The notes: generated by a model not told the origin, from the sequence alone. A DNA stretch of 64,000 bases from CAVRIA01 sp963721115 (GCA_963721115.1 CAVRIA010000006.1:868001-932000); one strand, 5' to 3'; counted from the first letter of the stretch, positions 34,193 through 44,131 are shown. A program made the numbers and translations.

Positions 34193-34912
34193 TCAAGATG
34201 GCGGTGCCGCGGAGGCCTTCGGGCGCTCGACGGCCACGATCAGGCACTCCCCGAGCACGGCGGGCAGGAACGGGTGCGAGAGCGGCGAGATCAGCTGCAG
34301 AGCGGCCGGGGCTCCGAACAGGACCCGCTGCCAGGAACTGGGCAAGAGACCGACGTAGGGAGGGTCCCACATGCCGTCGCCGCGCACCCAGAGCACGTCT
34401 AGGCCGGCGCGGCGTGCCAGCATGACCCACTCGCCGCGGCTCAGCAGGCTGACGTGGGTGGGGTCGCGGTAGCCGAACCAGGCCTTGCGCTTGAGGCGGC
34501 GGCCGAGACCGCCGGGGTTGGGGACGACGAAGACGAACAGGCCGCCGGGGACCAGCTTGGCGGCCAGCGGCTGCATCACGCGCAAGGGCCGCTCCAGGTG
34601 CTCGAGTGTGTGCAGGGAGACGATGACGTCCAGGCTGTCGGCGGCGATCGACTCCCACTCCTCGAGCACCAGGCTCTCCGCGGCGGTCAGCCGGCAGCGA
34701 CTGCGGGCCACCGCGGAGGCGTCGTAGCCGTAGGTTTCGAAGTGGTCGCAGAGCCGGCGCAGCAGGTGCCCGGTGCCGCAGCCGAAGTCGAGCAGGCGCC
34801 CGCCGCGCGGGCGCAGCTTGCGCAACAGGCGCGCGTAGAACCACAGCGCGATGCGGTCCTCGTCGAGGCCGTGCTCCTCGTAGTAGCCCTCGCAGTAGGG
34901 CGAGCGGCTCAT
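34193..34912 (-). CDS. Class I SAM-dependent methyltransferase
   Basis: A 239-residue Methyltransf_12/23-type protein: YCEGYYEEHGLDEDRIALWF start, LLDFGCGTGHLLRRL (motif I), VIVSLHTLEHLERPLRVM (motif after II), GGLFVFVVPNPGGLG and YRDPTHVSLLSRGEW. Enzymes like this often methylate sugars in O-antigen or EPS clusters. Its start overlaps the stop of the GT4 gene (ATGA at 34909-34912), and 46 bases separate its stop from the giant fusion gene, so it belongs to the same transcript. No N-terminal zinc ribbon is present, unlike the methyltransferase at 22574. The substrate is not predictable. Confidence 0.85.
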   Translation of the reverse strand: MSRSPYCEGYYEEHGLDEDRIALWFYARLLRKLRPRGGRLLDFGCGTGHLLRRLCDHFETYGYDASAVARSRCRLTAAESLVLEEWESIAADSLDVIVSLHTLEHLERPLRVMQPLAAKLVPGGLFVFVVPNPGGLGRRLKRKAWFGYRDPTHVSLLSRGEWVMLARRAGLDVLWVRGDGMWDPPYVGLLPSSWQRVLFGAPAALQLISPLSHPFLPAVLGECLIVAVERPKASAAPPS

Positions 34913-36071
34913 GCCCCCCTCCCGTCGCGGCCGACGAGGCGCTCGAACAGCGCCTCGTAATCGTCGAGCGAGCGCTCCGGGTCGAAGCAGGCCGCGATCT
35001 CGGCGCGCGGCTTGACGTAGGCGGGGCGGTCGCGCAGCACCTCGACGAGGGCGTCGGCCAGCGCCGCCGGGTCGTGCGGCGGCACGATACGGCCCATTCC
35101 GGTGCGCTGCACGACCTCGCGCACCCCCGGCAGGTCGGTGGCCACCACCGGCGTGCTCGACAGCATCGCCTCGACCTGCACCTGTGCGAAGGCCTCGGTG
35201 GAGTTGAGGCTGGTGACGGCGAGGACGTCGCACAGGGCGAAGAAGCTGGGCATCGCGGAAGCCGGTAGCAGGTCGAAGAACACCAGGCGATCCCGGCAGC
35301 GCTCCATCAGCGGCACCAGCCGGTTCCAGTAGTCTTCCTCGCCCACGGTGTCCTTGTAGGCGCCGGTGAACAGGACGCGCGCGTCCGGGTAGGTTTCGAG
35401 GACGCGCGGCAGGGCGCGCAGCAGGTACTCCACGCCCTTCTCGGCGGCGAAGCGCGCGGCGAAGCCGATGCGCGTCCCGCCGCTCACCCCCCAGGCCTCG
35501 GCCAGCCGTTGCGTCACCGCCGCGTCCGGCGCGGGCAGGTCCACCGGCGGCAGGATGGGAGTCAGCTTGGCGGCGTGGCGGGACAGGAACGAGGAGTGGG
35601 CGGCGTAGTCGGCCGTGGTGACGACGATGGCATGCGCGGCGCGCGCCGCCAGCTCGTTGAGCGGGCGCAGGCTGGACTCGACGACCCGGTTCAGCCAGCC
35701 GTGCGGCAGGCGCAGGTCGCACTGGTAGGTGAGCACCACGGCGCGCCGCAGGAAGCGCCCCAGGCCGGCGAGAAGCGCCGACTCGAACTGCGGCATGTGG
35801 ACGTTGACCACGTCGTGGCCGGCGACGAAGCGCAGGGCATAGGCGGGAAAGAGGGGCATGAGGACCCCTTGCTGAGCTTGAGGTGGACGGGCACGCGCAC
35901 GACGTCGACGCCGTCGACGATCTCGCGCGCGGGCAGGCGCGGGGCGAAGCGCGAGGTGAGGACGGTGACCCGGTGGCCGCGCCGCGCCAGGCCGCGCGCC
36001 AGCCGTTCGGCGTAGATGGTCAGCCCGCTGACGTGCGGCTGGTAGTACGTCAGCGCGATGAGGATCCGCAT
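34909..36071 (-). CDS. GT4 glycosyltransferase, split by a frameshift
   Basis: Two frames together give one normal GT4 enzyme of about 387 residues. The first (from ATG 36071) reads MRILIALTYYQPHVSGLTIY and RLARGLARRGHRVTVLTSRF, up to VPVHLKLSKG. The second (ending at 34909) picks up with VLMPLFPAYALRFVAGHDVV, then TRIGFAARFAAEKGVEYLL, VEAMLSSTPVVATDLPGVREV (the E-x7-E nucleotide-binding region) and the C-terminal helix. The switch lies at about 35862, in a run of four G. An indel error is likely, since both halves are well preserved; without correction the enzyme would be cut at the N-terminal domain. It probably adds a sugar on the cytoplasmic face. Confidence 0.75.
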
Positions 36072-36111
36072 GCGAAGGCGACCCGTGGCGCTCGGTTCCG
36101 GCCTCCGGCGC

Positions 36112-38259
36112 TCATCGCGGCTTGCGGCTGTAGATCACCGTGTTGCCGCTGCGGAAGGCGACGTCGAGAGCGGCGAACTTCTCCACTCCGGCCGGGCTGT
36201 AGTCCTTGCGCTCCAGCTCTCCGACCACGATGTAGCGGACGTGGTAGCGGTCGAGGAGCGGCTCGATCGCGGCCAGCGACGGGTCGTTGTACATGCGGGT
36301 GACGTCCTGGCGACGCGCCGGGACGCGCGCGTCGCCCTTGCGCCACAGTCCCTCGTGGTTCTCCCATCCGAGCACCGTCGGCAGGCCGGTGTTGGCCGAG
36401 TAGCGGGCGTAGTACGAGTAGGGGTTGCCGCTCGCCTCGAGAATGACCTCCTCGTCGACGGCGTGGGCGCGCAGCCAGTTGATCGCGGCGAAGTCCTCCG
36501 GGTGATAGCGCTCGAGGTAGGCGTTGCCGTCGAGCGTCGCCCACGGCGAGCCCATGCGGTCGGTGGTGATGCCGAGCGGGTAGCAGGCGGATGCCGCCAG
36601 GAGCAGGGCCATCGCCGCCGTGACCGCGCGCGGCATGAGCGACCACTGCCAGCGCTCCGCCAGCAGGCGATGCAGCGACCACGGCGCCGCGATCGCCAGC
36701 ATCGTCCACGCCTGGAAGTAGAGCTTGAAGACGGTGTTCATCCGGTAGAGCTTGTCGCCGTACGAGTCCTTCAGGTACACCAGCTCGCAGGCGAGCAGGG
36801 CGACCGACGCCGCGGCGATCAGCAGGTAGCCCGCCCGCTCCGGCCCCTCGATCGTGTAGGCGGAGATCAGCGCCGCGGCGACCAGGACGACGAGCAGCGG
36901 CAGTACCCCGTTTCCGAGCAGGGTGGTGAACAGAACGGCGAGCACGGCCGCCGCCACCAGCAGATGGCGCCCCTCGCCGCCGCCGGGCAGCTGCGACCAG
37001 GCGCGCCGGGCGACGAGCACGGCTGGCGCGAACAGCAGGGCGCCGAAGACGGTGAGAAACTGGGCCAGCGAGGTGCGCGCGATGGCGAAGCAGGCCGGAC
37101 CGATGCACGTCTCGTTGGGGCCGGGTCCGACGGTCGGCGGGATGAAGTGGCGATAGAAGGGCAGGAAGAGAACGTAGCCGACCGCCACCATGCCGAGCAT
37201 GCGCAGGAGCAGGAGCAGGCGGGCGCGGCTCAGCAACGGCGACAGGGGCTGCCAGCGCCCGGCGAGCAGCAGCACGACCAGCCCGGCGGCGGGCAGCTCC
37301 CAGGGGCTGATGGCGATCATGGCGCCGAAGACGAAGGTCACCAGAAGCCACGGCGCGACGGCTCGCCACGCGCCGGCCGGCTGCTCTTCCGGGCGCGACG
37401 GAAAGAGGCGCTCGTCGAGCAGGATGGCGAGCAGGAAGATGCCCACCGGCAGCACCATGAAATGCGGGTGCAGGTCGCCGTGGATGGTGCTGAAGTAGGG
37501 GAACTCGTTGATCGTGTCGCCCCTCGCGACCACGCGCGAGGAGCGCCAGTAGTCCATGCCGTGGACGGTTCCCTTCTCGAGGAACTGCAGGAAGCCGTCG
37601 AGGTTGCCGATCAGCGCCGACATGGCGCCGCCGAGCAGGGCGAAGCCCCAGCGCTGCGTGATCGCCAGCACGACGGCGCCGGTCTCGGCGAGGGCCAGAC
37701 CGCCCACCGTGGCGACGCAGAGGTTGTAGCTGATCCACGTCGGCAGGGCGGCGATGCGCGCCAAGGTCGCGAACATCAGGTAGCCGAAGTAGTAGTAGTT
37801 GATCGTCTCGCCGCTCATCCACGGATCGGGGGGCGGCATGCCGGTGGTGCGCTTCAGGCCGTTGAAGAAGGCGAAGTCCATGAACTTCTCGGCGCCGTTG
37901 ATGTCGGGAACCATGGAGCGCTGCCAGGCGAAGAACAGGAAGCCGGCCGTCCACAGAAGGTCGTGGAAGAGGATGGTCCGCAGGCCGTCCGCCCGCAGCC
38001 AGGCGAGCAGCTCGGCCCGGTTCCACCAGGCCGCGGCCAGGCTGGACAGGGCCAGCGCCCCGATGCCGATCCCGACCGCGGCGGACATCTGGATCGCGAA
38101 GCCGCTCAGCCACGACACGTAGGTCAGCAGCAGGACGGCGAGGATCTTGGCGAACGGGTAGCCGTGCGCCGATCGCCGGCCGAACAGAGAGAAGGTCAGA
38201 GGCAGCGCCAGCCACCCCAGCCCCTCGAGCAGAGCCCACCACAGTACGAGCGGCCACAT
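36112..38259 (-). CDS. Stand-alone DUF2298 (Chlor_Arch_YYY) membrane protein
   Basis: A 715-residue polytopic protein with about 15 membrane segments. It is a paralogue of the middle part of the giant fusion: shared blocks are GAEKFMDFAFFNGL, SGETINYYYFGYLMFATL, INEFPYFSTIHGDLHPHFMV, MNTVFKLYFQAW and NTGLPTVLGWENHEG. DUF2298 proteins are known from Chloroflexi, archaea and some proteobacterial-like lineages and are linked by context to glycan or surface polymer synthesis. Conserved E/D/H clusters (GAEKFMDF and DLHPH) could be catalytic, but activity is unproven. It is the first gene of the minus-strand glycan run (38259 down to 22574). The next gene, GT4, starts 40 bases after its stop. Confidence 0.85.
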   Translation of the reverse strand: MWPLVLWWALLEGLGWLALPLTFSLFGRRSAHGYPFAKILAVLLLTYVSWLSGFAIQMSAAVGIGIGALALSSLAAAWWNRAELLAWLRADGLRTILFHDLLWTAGFLFFAWQRSMVPDINGAEKFMDFAFFNGLKRTTGMPPPDPWMSGETINYYYFGYLMFATLARIAALPTWISYNLCVATVGGLALAETGAVVLAITQRWGFALLGGAMSALIGNLDGFLQFLEKGTVHGMDYWRSSRVVARGDTINEFPYFSTIHGDLHPHFMVLPVGIFLLAILLDERLFPSRPEEQPAGAWRAVAPWLLVTFVFGAMIAISPWELPAAGLVVLLLAGRWQPLSPLLSRARLLLLLRMLGMVAVGYVLFLPFYRHFIPPTVGPGPNETCIGPACFAIARTSLAQFLTVFGALLFAPAVLVARRAWSQLPGGGEGRHLLVAAAVLAVLFTTLLGNGVLPLLVVLVAAALISAYTIEGPERAGYLLIAAASVALLACELVYLKDSYGDKLYRMNTVFKLYFQAWTMLAIAAPWSLHRLLAERWQWSLMPRAVTAAMALLLAASACYPLGITTDRMGSPWATLDGNAYLERYHPEDFAAINWLRAHAVDEEVILEASGNPYSYYARYSANTGLPTVLGWENHEGLWRKGDARVPARRQDVTRMYNDPSLAAIEPLLDRYHVRYIVVGELERKDYSPAGVEKFAALDVAFRSGNTVIYSRKPR

Positions 38260-38404
38260 TCAGAGCACGACCTTGGAAGAGAGCGGACGAGTCATATGTG
38301 GATTCCCGGGGCAATTCAACGCCGCTGCCGAGGGAGAGAGAGGGGACGGCAAGGACTGCAAGGACGGCAGGGACAGCGGACGAAGAACAGGGAGGGCGGC
38401 GATT

Positions 38405-40285
38405 CTAGGCGACGAGATGGGGGCGCTGGGCTTGCGGCTCGGCCTGCGCCGGCTCGGCCGCAGAGAGGGCGGGCAGCGAGACGCGGAAGGTCGAGCCCTC
38501 GCCGGGCTCGCTGCTGACCGTGATCTGGCCCTCGAGCTGCTCGACGAAGCGCTTGACGATGTACAGGCCGAGGCCGACGCCGCCCTGGCGGCCCTGATTG
38601 CGCACCTGCTGGAACATGCCGAAGATGTTCGGCAGCTCCTCGTGGTCGATGCCGATGCCGGTGTCGGTGACGTGCACGTCGAGCTGGTGGGCGCGCGGGT
38701 CGTGCGCCACGCGCACGACGACGTGACCGCGCTCGGTGTACTTCAGGGCGTTGCCGATGAGGTTCTTGACCACGATCTTGAACTTCGCCGGATCGGTGCG
38801 CACGAGACGGCGCCCGCGCGGGACGTCCCAGCGCAGGGCGACGCCCGGCTGGTGCGGCAGGGGCGCGACCTCGTGCTGCAGCTCCGCCAGCAGATCGCGC
38901 AGCTCGACGTCGCGCAGCTGAGCGCGCGTGCGGCCGGCCTCGATGCGGTTGACCTCGAGCGTGGCGCTGATCAGCTCGAGCAGCGAGTGCGCACTGTCGC
39001 GCAGGCGGCCGAGGATCTGCTGCTGCTCTCCCTGCAGGGCGCCGAAGGCCTCGTCGCGCAGCAGGTCGGTGTAGCCGATGATGACGTTCAACGGCGTGCG
39101 CAACTCGTGCGACATGGTGGAGAGAAACTCGGATTTGAGATTGTTGGCGTCGCGCAGGTCGCTGACCAGGCGGACGTTGTTCAGCGCGATCGTCGCGTGC
39201 TGCTCGATGCCGCGAAACAGCTGGCGCGAGCGATCGGAGAAGCGGCCGGTCTCGCGATGCCGTCCGACCAGGAGAATGCCGCTCACCTCGTTGCCCCGCA
39301 TGAGCGTCGACGCGAGCAGCGCGTGCGCCTCCCACTGCCGCATGGCATGCGCCGTGACCGGGTCGGCGTCGCCGGGATCCTGGATCTCGAGGTGGTGCTC
39401 GCGCAGCACCAGATCGACCAGGGGAAGGATGCCGCTGCCGAGCTCGAGACCGCGCAGACCGGCGAGCGCCTCGGGGTTGCGGCCGGCGCTGCCGACCAGC
39501 CGAGAGATGCCGCGCTGCGCCTCGTGCAGCAGGATCAGGCTCCAGTCGCAGTCGAGGGCGGCGCGGATGGCGGCCGCGATCCGGTCGAGTGCGTCGTCGG
39601 CATCCAGCTCGCCGTTGATCTCCTTGGCGATCGCCACCAGGCTCTGGCTGACCGACGCCTCGTCCTCGCGCATGGTCGCCTCGCAGAGGATCGCGAAGCG
39701 GTGCAGCTCGAGATGCCGCGCCCCGAGGATCGAGATGATTCCGGCGGTGCCGACCGCGAAGAGCAGGTAGATGGGCATCAGGCTGGCCGTGGTCGTGGCG
39801 TTGAACGTCACGCCGTAGGCGACGATCGAGGCCGCCACCAGAGTCGCCTGCCCGCGCAGCCCCCAGGGCATCAGGAGCGAGGTGCCGGTCATCAGGCACA
39901 GGCTGCCCATGGCCGCCAGCTCGGCCGGTGCCCCCACCGCCAGGCAGTACCCGTTCATGAGCAGGGCCAACGCCACCCACGCGGCGACGTTTGCCGGCAA
40001 CAGCCAGCGACGCTGCTGCAGCGGCTTGCGCAGCAGGAGGAGCGGCAGGCAGACGAGGATTTCGACGGCGTAGAACAGCAGCCAAACGGGCAGGCGCTCG
40101 GGGTAGAAGTAGTACTCGAGCGGCCCGGTGCCGCCGACCAGACCGATGAACATTCCGAACGCCAGCGGGGCGCGCTCGGCATGGAGCTGCTCCGTTTCTT
40201 GGCGATAGCCGTTCACGAGGGACCGGGAGCTACGCACAGCGGGCATGGCTAGCAAGACCAGGGCCACCAAGCGGGTGACTACCAT
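38405..40285 (-). CDS. Membrane sensor histidine kinase with GAF domain
   Basis: A 626-residue hybrid-free kinase. Residues 40-195: six or so membrane segments; 205-370: GAF-like domain (ATMREDEASVSQSLVAIAKE, LILLHEAQRGISRLVGSAGR, FSDRSRQLFRGIEQHATIAL); HisKA with MSHELRTPLN, phospho-acceptor His393; HATPase with NLIGNALKYTERGHVVV, DTGIGIDHEELPNIFGMFQQ and GVGLGLYIVKRFVEQL. It autophosphorylates in response to an unknown signal. The only partner gene nearby is the single-domain receiver at 40370-40762, 84 bases upstream on the same strand. The kinase gene ends near the start of the glycan run, separated by about 145 bases, so it might regulate that locus, but there is no DNA-binding output here. 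Confidence 0.88.
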   Translation of the reverse strand: MVVTRLVALVLLAMPAVRSSRSLVNGYRQETEQLHAERAPLAFGMFIGLVGGTGPLEYYFYPERLPVWLLFYAVEILVCLPLLLLRKPLQQRRWLLPANVAAWVALALLMNGYCLAVGAPAELAAMGSLCLMTGTSLLMPWGLRGQATLVAASIVAYGVTFNATTTASLMPIYLLFAVGTAGIISILGARHLELHRFAILCEATMREDEASVSQSLVAIAKEINGELDADDALDRIAAAIRAALDCDWSLILLHEAQRGISRLVGSAGRNPEALAGLRGLELGSGILPLVDLVLREHHLEIQDPGDADPVTAHAMRQWEAHALLASTLMRGNEVSGILLVGRHRETGRFSDRSRQLFRGIEQHATIALNNVRLVSDLRDANNLKSEFLSTMSHELRTPLNVIIGYTDLLRDEAFGALQGEQQQILGRLRDSAHSLLELISATLEVNRIEAGRTRAQLRDVELRDLLAELQHEVAPLPHQPGVALRWDVPRGRRLVRTDPAKFKIVVKNLIGNALKYTERGHVVVRVAHDPRAHQLDVHVTDTGIGIDHEELPNIFGMFQQVRNQGRQGGVGLGLYIVKRFVEQLEGQITVSSEPGEGSTFRVSLPALSAAEPAQAEPQAQRPHLVA

Positions 40286-40369
40286 CCCAACCGATCGGGG
40301 AAGGGCGGTACAGATCTGTGCCGCGGCACGGCGGGCACCGTTGGGGGGCCGCCGCTCGGACTGTCCTTG

Positions 40370-40762
40370 TCAGTCCAGGAGCCGGCGCAGGATGGCGGTC
40401 AGCTCGATGGCACTGAGCGGCTTGGTCAGGTAGGCGTTGGCTCCGGCCGCGAAGCCGCGGCGCTTCTCCTTCTCTTGTTCGAGGGCGGTGAGGATGATGA
40501 TGGGGATGGCGGCGGTGGCGGGGTTGGAGCGCAGGGCGATGCAGAGCTCGAAGCCGTCCAGGCGCGGCATCATGATGTCGGTGATGACGACGTGCGGCCG
40601 AAATGCCTCGACGACGTCGAGGGCCTGCTGCCCGTCCGCGGCGCTCTCGACCTCGAAGTGCATGGGGGTCAGGCGCAGGGCGCGGAGCAGCAGGATGCGC
40701 GCGTCCTCGTCGTCGTCGACGATCAGGACGCGATACTTGCCGTGCGAAGCCGGCTCGGTCAT
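40370..40762 (-). CDS. Single-domain response regulator (receiver)
   Basis: A 130-residue CheY-like receiver with no output domain. The acidic pocket is VDDDED (residues 15-20), the phospho-acceptor is Asp62 in ITDIMMPRLDG, the conserved threonine is in ILTALE, and Lys114 sits in YLTKPLS. It will be phosphorylated by a kinase, most likely the one encoded just downstream, and act by protein-protein contact. ATG 40762 is chosen because the receiver fold starts about ten residues later; an in-frame start at 40810 adds 16 residues of unconserved sequence. About 300 bases of DNA without a gene separate it from the divergent RND gene. Confidence 0.88.
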   Translation of the reverse strand: MTEPASHGKYRVLIVDDDEDARILLLRALRLTPMHFEVESAADGQQALDVVEAFRPHVVITDIMMPRLDGFELCIALRSNPATAAIPIIILTALEQEKEKRRGFAAGANAYLTKPLSAIELTAILRRLLD

Positions 40763-41064
40763 CCCGTTCCCATCCGTGTGGCCCTGCTGCAGAGGTGCGG
40801 TGCTCGACACTCATGGGCAGCAACGCCGGTGCCAATTCGGCGCTGTGGCGGCGACCTTGCGCTTGCCAGCTCGCCGCCGCGCTGCGTGCGCTCCAGCTTG
40901 GCGCTTTTTCCACTTCTCTTCCATCCGGTGCCGCGCGGCAGGAACCGCCCATCCCGCCGTGCGGGCACGGCTCATGCGTCCCCCTCGCGCGGCGCGGTTG
41001 CGCCGGCCGGGCTATCCGGCGATAGGAGACGGGCCCCCGACCCGTTGACCGATCGCCGCCCAGA
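40763..41064. other. Intergenic region between divergent genes
   Basis: About 300 bases between the receiver gene (minus strand) and the RND gene (plus strand). No conserved reading frame, repeat or clear promoter is seen. It must hold both promoters, but no consensus boxes stand out. Confidence 0.5.
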
Positions 41065-43335
41065 ATGCGCCGCCTGCTCAGAGTTCCCTTGCGCGCCCCG
41101 CGGCTCACGCTCGCGCTCCTCGTGGCGGCGACGGCGGTGCTCGCCGTGTTCGCGGCGCGATTTCGCGTCGACAGCGCCATCGACCGGCTGCTGCCCGTCG
41201 ACGACCCGGACCGCCTCTACTACCAGGGCGTGCAGGGCGACTTCGGCAGCGAGGAGGTGTGCCTGGTCGGAATCTTCGCGCCGGACGTGTTCGCCACCCC
41301 GGTGCTGCGCCGCATCCGGGATATGACCGAGGCGATCGGACGCGTCGCCGGAGTGCGTGAGGTGTCCAGCCTGTCGACTCTCGAGAGCCCGGTGCTCGAC
41401 GAGTCGGGCCTGGGCAGACAGCGGCTCATGCCGCCTTTGCCGCTCTCGCCGGCGGACGCCAGGAGCTTTCGCCGCCGCGCCCTCGCGCACCCTCTGGCGC
41501 GCGGGATCCTGGTCGCCGAGGACGCCCGCGCGGCGGGGATCCTGGTGCGTTTCGAGGCGATGTCGGACGAGGATTTTCTGGCGCGCGGAATCGACGCTCG
41601 ACTGCGCGCTGCCATCGCCTCGGTCCCCGGCCCGGGGCAGGTGGGCATCACTGGGCTGCCGACGATCAAGGTCGCGGCCGCCCGCGCCATGCTGAGGGAT
41701 CTGGCGCTGTTCCTGCCCATCGGCATCGTCGTCGCCGGTCTGGTGCTGGTCTTCGCCTTCCGCACCTGGCGCGGGCTGCTGCTTCCGATGTCGACGGTGC
41801 TCCTCGGCGTCGTCTGGACCGCCGGCGTGATGGTCCTGCGGGGCGACGCGTTCACCATGGGCACGGTGATCCTGCCGCCCCTGCTCATCGCCGTCGGGCT
41901 CGCCTACGCGATCCACGTCGTCAGCCGCCACTACCAGGAGGCCGGCTCGGATGGGACCGGCGCCGCGGCGGTAGAAGCGACCATGCAGCACGTGCGGTTG
42001 CCGGTCTTCATGGCCGCCCTGACCACCCTGGCCGGGTTCGCCACCTTCATCGGCAGCTCCATCCCGTCCATTCGCGATTTCGGCGCCTACGCCTCCCTCG
42101 GCATCGCCGTCATTCTCGTCGCCTGCCTGTCGCTCGTCCCCGCCGTCCTGGTACTGCTTCCTCCGCCGGCACGCAGGGCCGCTCCGCCGACCGCCACGTG
42201 GCTGCCGCCCGTGCTGGAGGCCCAGGCGCGCTTCGTCCTCGCGCACCGGAGCGCCGTCCTGCTCGCGGCGGCGGCTCTGGTCGCGTTCTCGCTCCTCGGC
42301 ATCGGCAGGCTTCGCGTCGAGACGGACTACCTGCGTTTCTTCCGGCCGGACAGCCCGGTGCGTACCGACAACCGGCGCATCGGCGAAGCCCTCGCGGGCA
42401 CGCAGCTGATCGCCGTGGTGGTCGACGCCGGCGCTCCCGAGGCGGCGACGCGGGTCGACGTCTTGTCGGCGCTGCGCGCCCTGCAGCGCTTCGTCGATCG
42501 GCAGCCGGGCGTCGACAAGACGGTCTCGCTCCTCGACCACCTGTTCCTGATCCGGCGCGCCCTGGAGCCGCAGAGCGCCGGCGAGCCGCTGGTCGATCAG
42601 CGCAAGGCGGATCAGTTGCTGCTGCTGCTCAACCCCGAGGAGACGCGCGGCTCGCTCAACGCCGACCACTCGCGTCTCGACCTGACGGCGCACACGCGGC
42701 TCTCCGGATCGCGCCAGGTGCGCGACTTCGTGCGGCGCGTCGAGGCGTTCGCCGCGCACCGCTTCCCGGCCGGCGTGCGCGTCCACGCCACCGGCACCGT
42801 CGTGCTGCTCAACCGCTCCGCCGACGCGGTGGTGGCGGGCCAGATCGCCTGTCTCTGGCAGGTGTTCGTCGTCCTGCTGGTGCTCATGACGCTGCTCTTC
42901 CGCTCCTGGCGCCTGGGCCTGCTGTCCATGGTGCCCAACGTGTTTCCGGTCGTCGTGCTGTTCGGGGTCATGGGCTGGGCGGGGATCGATCTGAACATCT
43001 CGACCAGCATGATCGCGGCGATGGCGATCGGAATCGCCGTCGACGACACGATTCACTACATGGTGTCCTTCGACGCCGAGCTGGGGACGGCACCCGATCG
43101 CGCTGCGGCCATCGCGGCCACGGTGCGCAGCGTCGGGCAGCCGATCGTCATCACGTCGGTGGCGCTGGCGGCGGGCTTCCTGGTCGTCTGCCTGTCGAGC
43201 TTCCAACCGATCGAATACTTCGGCATACTCGCCAGCGTGACCATGGTCGTAGCACTGCTCGCCGATCTGTTTCTCCTGCCGGCGCTTCTGGCGCGGCCGG
43301 TCGGTTCGCGCGGCGCAAGGCGGTTCGATGGGTGA
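41065..43335 (+). CDS. RND/MMPL-family transporter
   Basis: A 756-residue MMPL/RND (HpnN-like, SSD-type) exporter. One N-terminal helix, a large periplasmic domain (residues 35-210), then five helices (about 212-360: LALFLPIGIVVAGLVLVFAF, AYAIHVVSRHY, VFMAALTTLAGFATFIGSS), a second half with the same layout, and the proton-relay-like AMAIGIAVDDTIHYMV near residue 650. Such proteins of about 750-800 residues with a LolA-like partner gene downstream move lipids or hopanoids to the outer membrane. Here a LolA-like gene (43343) follows with its start at the stop region. ATG 41065 begins MRRLLRVPLRAPRLTLALLV, a normal start for the family. Confidence 0.88.
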   Translation: MRRLLRVPLRAPRLTLALLVAATAVLAVFAARFRVDSAIDRLLPVDDPDRLYYQGVQGDFGSEEVCLVGIFAPDVFATPVLRRIRDMTEAIGRVAGVREVSSLSTLESPVLDESGLGRQRLMPPLPLSPADARSFRRRALAHPLARGILVAEDARAAGILVRFEAMSDEDFLARGIDARLRAAIASVPGPGQVGITGLPTIKVAAARAMLRDLALFLPIGIVVAGLVLVFAFRTWRGLLLPMSTVLLGVVWTAGVMVLRGDAFTMGTVILPPLLIAVGLAYAIHVVSRHYQEAGSDGTGAAAVEATMQHVRLPVFMAALTTLAGFATFIGSSIPSIRDFGAYASLGIAVILVACLSLVPAVLVLLPPPARRAAPPTATWLPPVLEAQARFVLAHRSAVLLAAAALVAFSLLGIGRLRVETDYLRFFRPDSPVRTDNRRIGEALAGTQLIAVVVDAGAPEAATRVDVLSALRALQRFVDRQPGVDKTVSLLDHLFLIRRALEPQSAGEPLVDQRKADQLLLLLNPEETRGSLNADHSRLDLTAHTRLSGSRQVRDFVRRVEAFAAHRFPAGVRVHATGTVVLLNRSADAVVAGQIACLWQVFVVLLVLMTLLFRSWRLGLLSMVPNVFPVVVLFGVMGWAGIDLNISTSMIAAMAIGIAVDDTIHYMVSFDAELGTAPDRAAAIAATVRSVGQPIVITSVALAAGFLVVCLSSFQPIEYFGILASVTMVVALLADLFLLPALLARPVGSRGARRFDG

Positions 43336-43342
43336 AGGTGGG

Positions 43343-44131
43343 ATGAAAGCAAGAGTGAAGGGCGGGATCGTCTTCGCCGCGTTGGCGCTGGGAATCGTCT
43401 GGGCCGCGCCGGCGCCCGCCGCCGAGGCCGGCCCCGAGGCCGGGGACGCGCACTCCCTGGTGCGACGCGTTCTCGACGCCGCCCCCGACGAATCGTTCGT
43501 CTCGCAGGTACGGCTGACGACACCTGGCGGTCTGGTGCGCGAGTTCACGATGATGGGCAAGCCGATGGGGAAGGATCTCGATGGCCGCTACATCGAGGTC
43601 ACGGACCCGCACAACCTGCGCGACGTGCGCTATCTCTTCTACGACCGCAAGCTCGGGCAGGACGAGCAGTTCGTCTACATACCGGCCATGAAGCGGGTCA
43701 TCCGCCTGACCGACAAGACGCGGCGCGAGCCTTTCCTCGGCTCGACGTTCTACGTCATCGACATGGTACAGCCGGCGCTCGACGACTTCACCTACTCCTT
43801 CGTCGGCGAGGAGACCGTGGGGGGTCGCGCCTGCCGCCTGGTGCAGAGCGTGCCGAAGAATCCGGAGAAGGAGCTGTACGGCAAGAGTGTCTTCGCCATC
43901 GACCCCGTGGATCTCGTCGTCATGCGCGTGCGTCTCTACGACCAGCGCGGCGAGCTGTTCAAGTCGCTCGCGGTGGAGAAGATCGAGAAGATCGACGGGC
44001 ACTGGACGCCGCTCCTGCAGCGCATGGAAAACGTGCAGGACCACAGCTCGTCGGAGCTGAGCACGGTGCAGATCAAGTACGGTGAGAAGCTCCCCGACGA
44101 CTACTTTCACCTCTCCTATCTGGGGCGCTGA
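43343..44131 (+). CDS. LolA-like outer membrane lipoprotein-sorting protein
   Basis: A 262-residue exported protein: signal peptide GIVFAALALGIVWAAPAPAAEA, then a half-open beta-barrel like LolA/PF17131: DPHNLRDVRYLFYDRKLGQD, VYIPAMKRVIRLTDKTRREP, FLGSTFYVIDMV, YSFVGEETVGGRACRLVQSV. Family members work with RND/MMPL proteins of the 41065 type, carrying lipid or lipoprotein between membranes. ATG 43343 lies seven bases after the RND stop and is preceded by gaaggtggg; an in-frame ATG at 43328 would overlap the RND end. The two genes are clearly one operon. The cargo is unknown. Confidence 0.8.
   Translation: MKARVKGGIVFAALALGIVWAAPAPAAEAGPEAGDAHSLVRRVLDAAPDESFVSQVRLTTPGGLVREFTMMGKPMGKDLDGRYIEVTDPHNLRDVRYLFYDRKLGQDEQFVYIPAMKRVIRLTDKTRREPFLGSTFYVIDMVQPALDDFTYSFVGEETVGGRACRLVQSVPKNPEKELYGKSVFAIDPVDLVVMRVRLYDQRGELFKSLAVEKIEKIDGHWTPLLQRMENVQDHSSSELSTVQIKYGEKLPDDYFHLSYLGR

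Noticed and set aside
38273..40252. Plus-strand open frame of 659 codons over the histidine kinase gene
   Set aside because: Antisense shadow of a kinase gene with clear HisKA and HATPase motifs.
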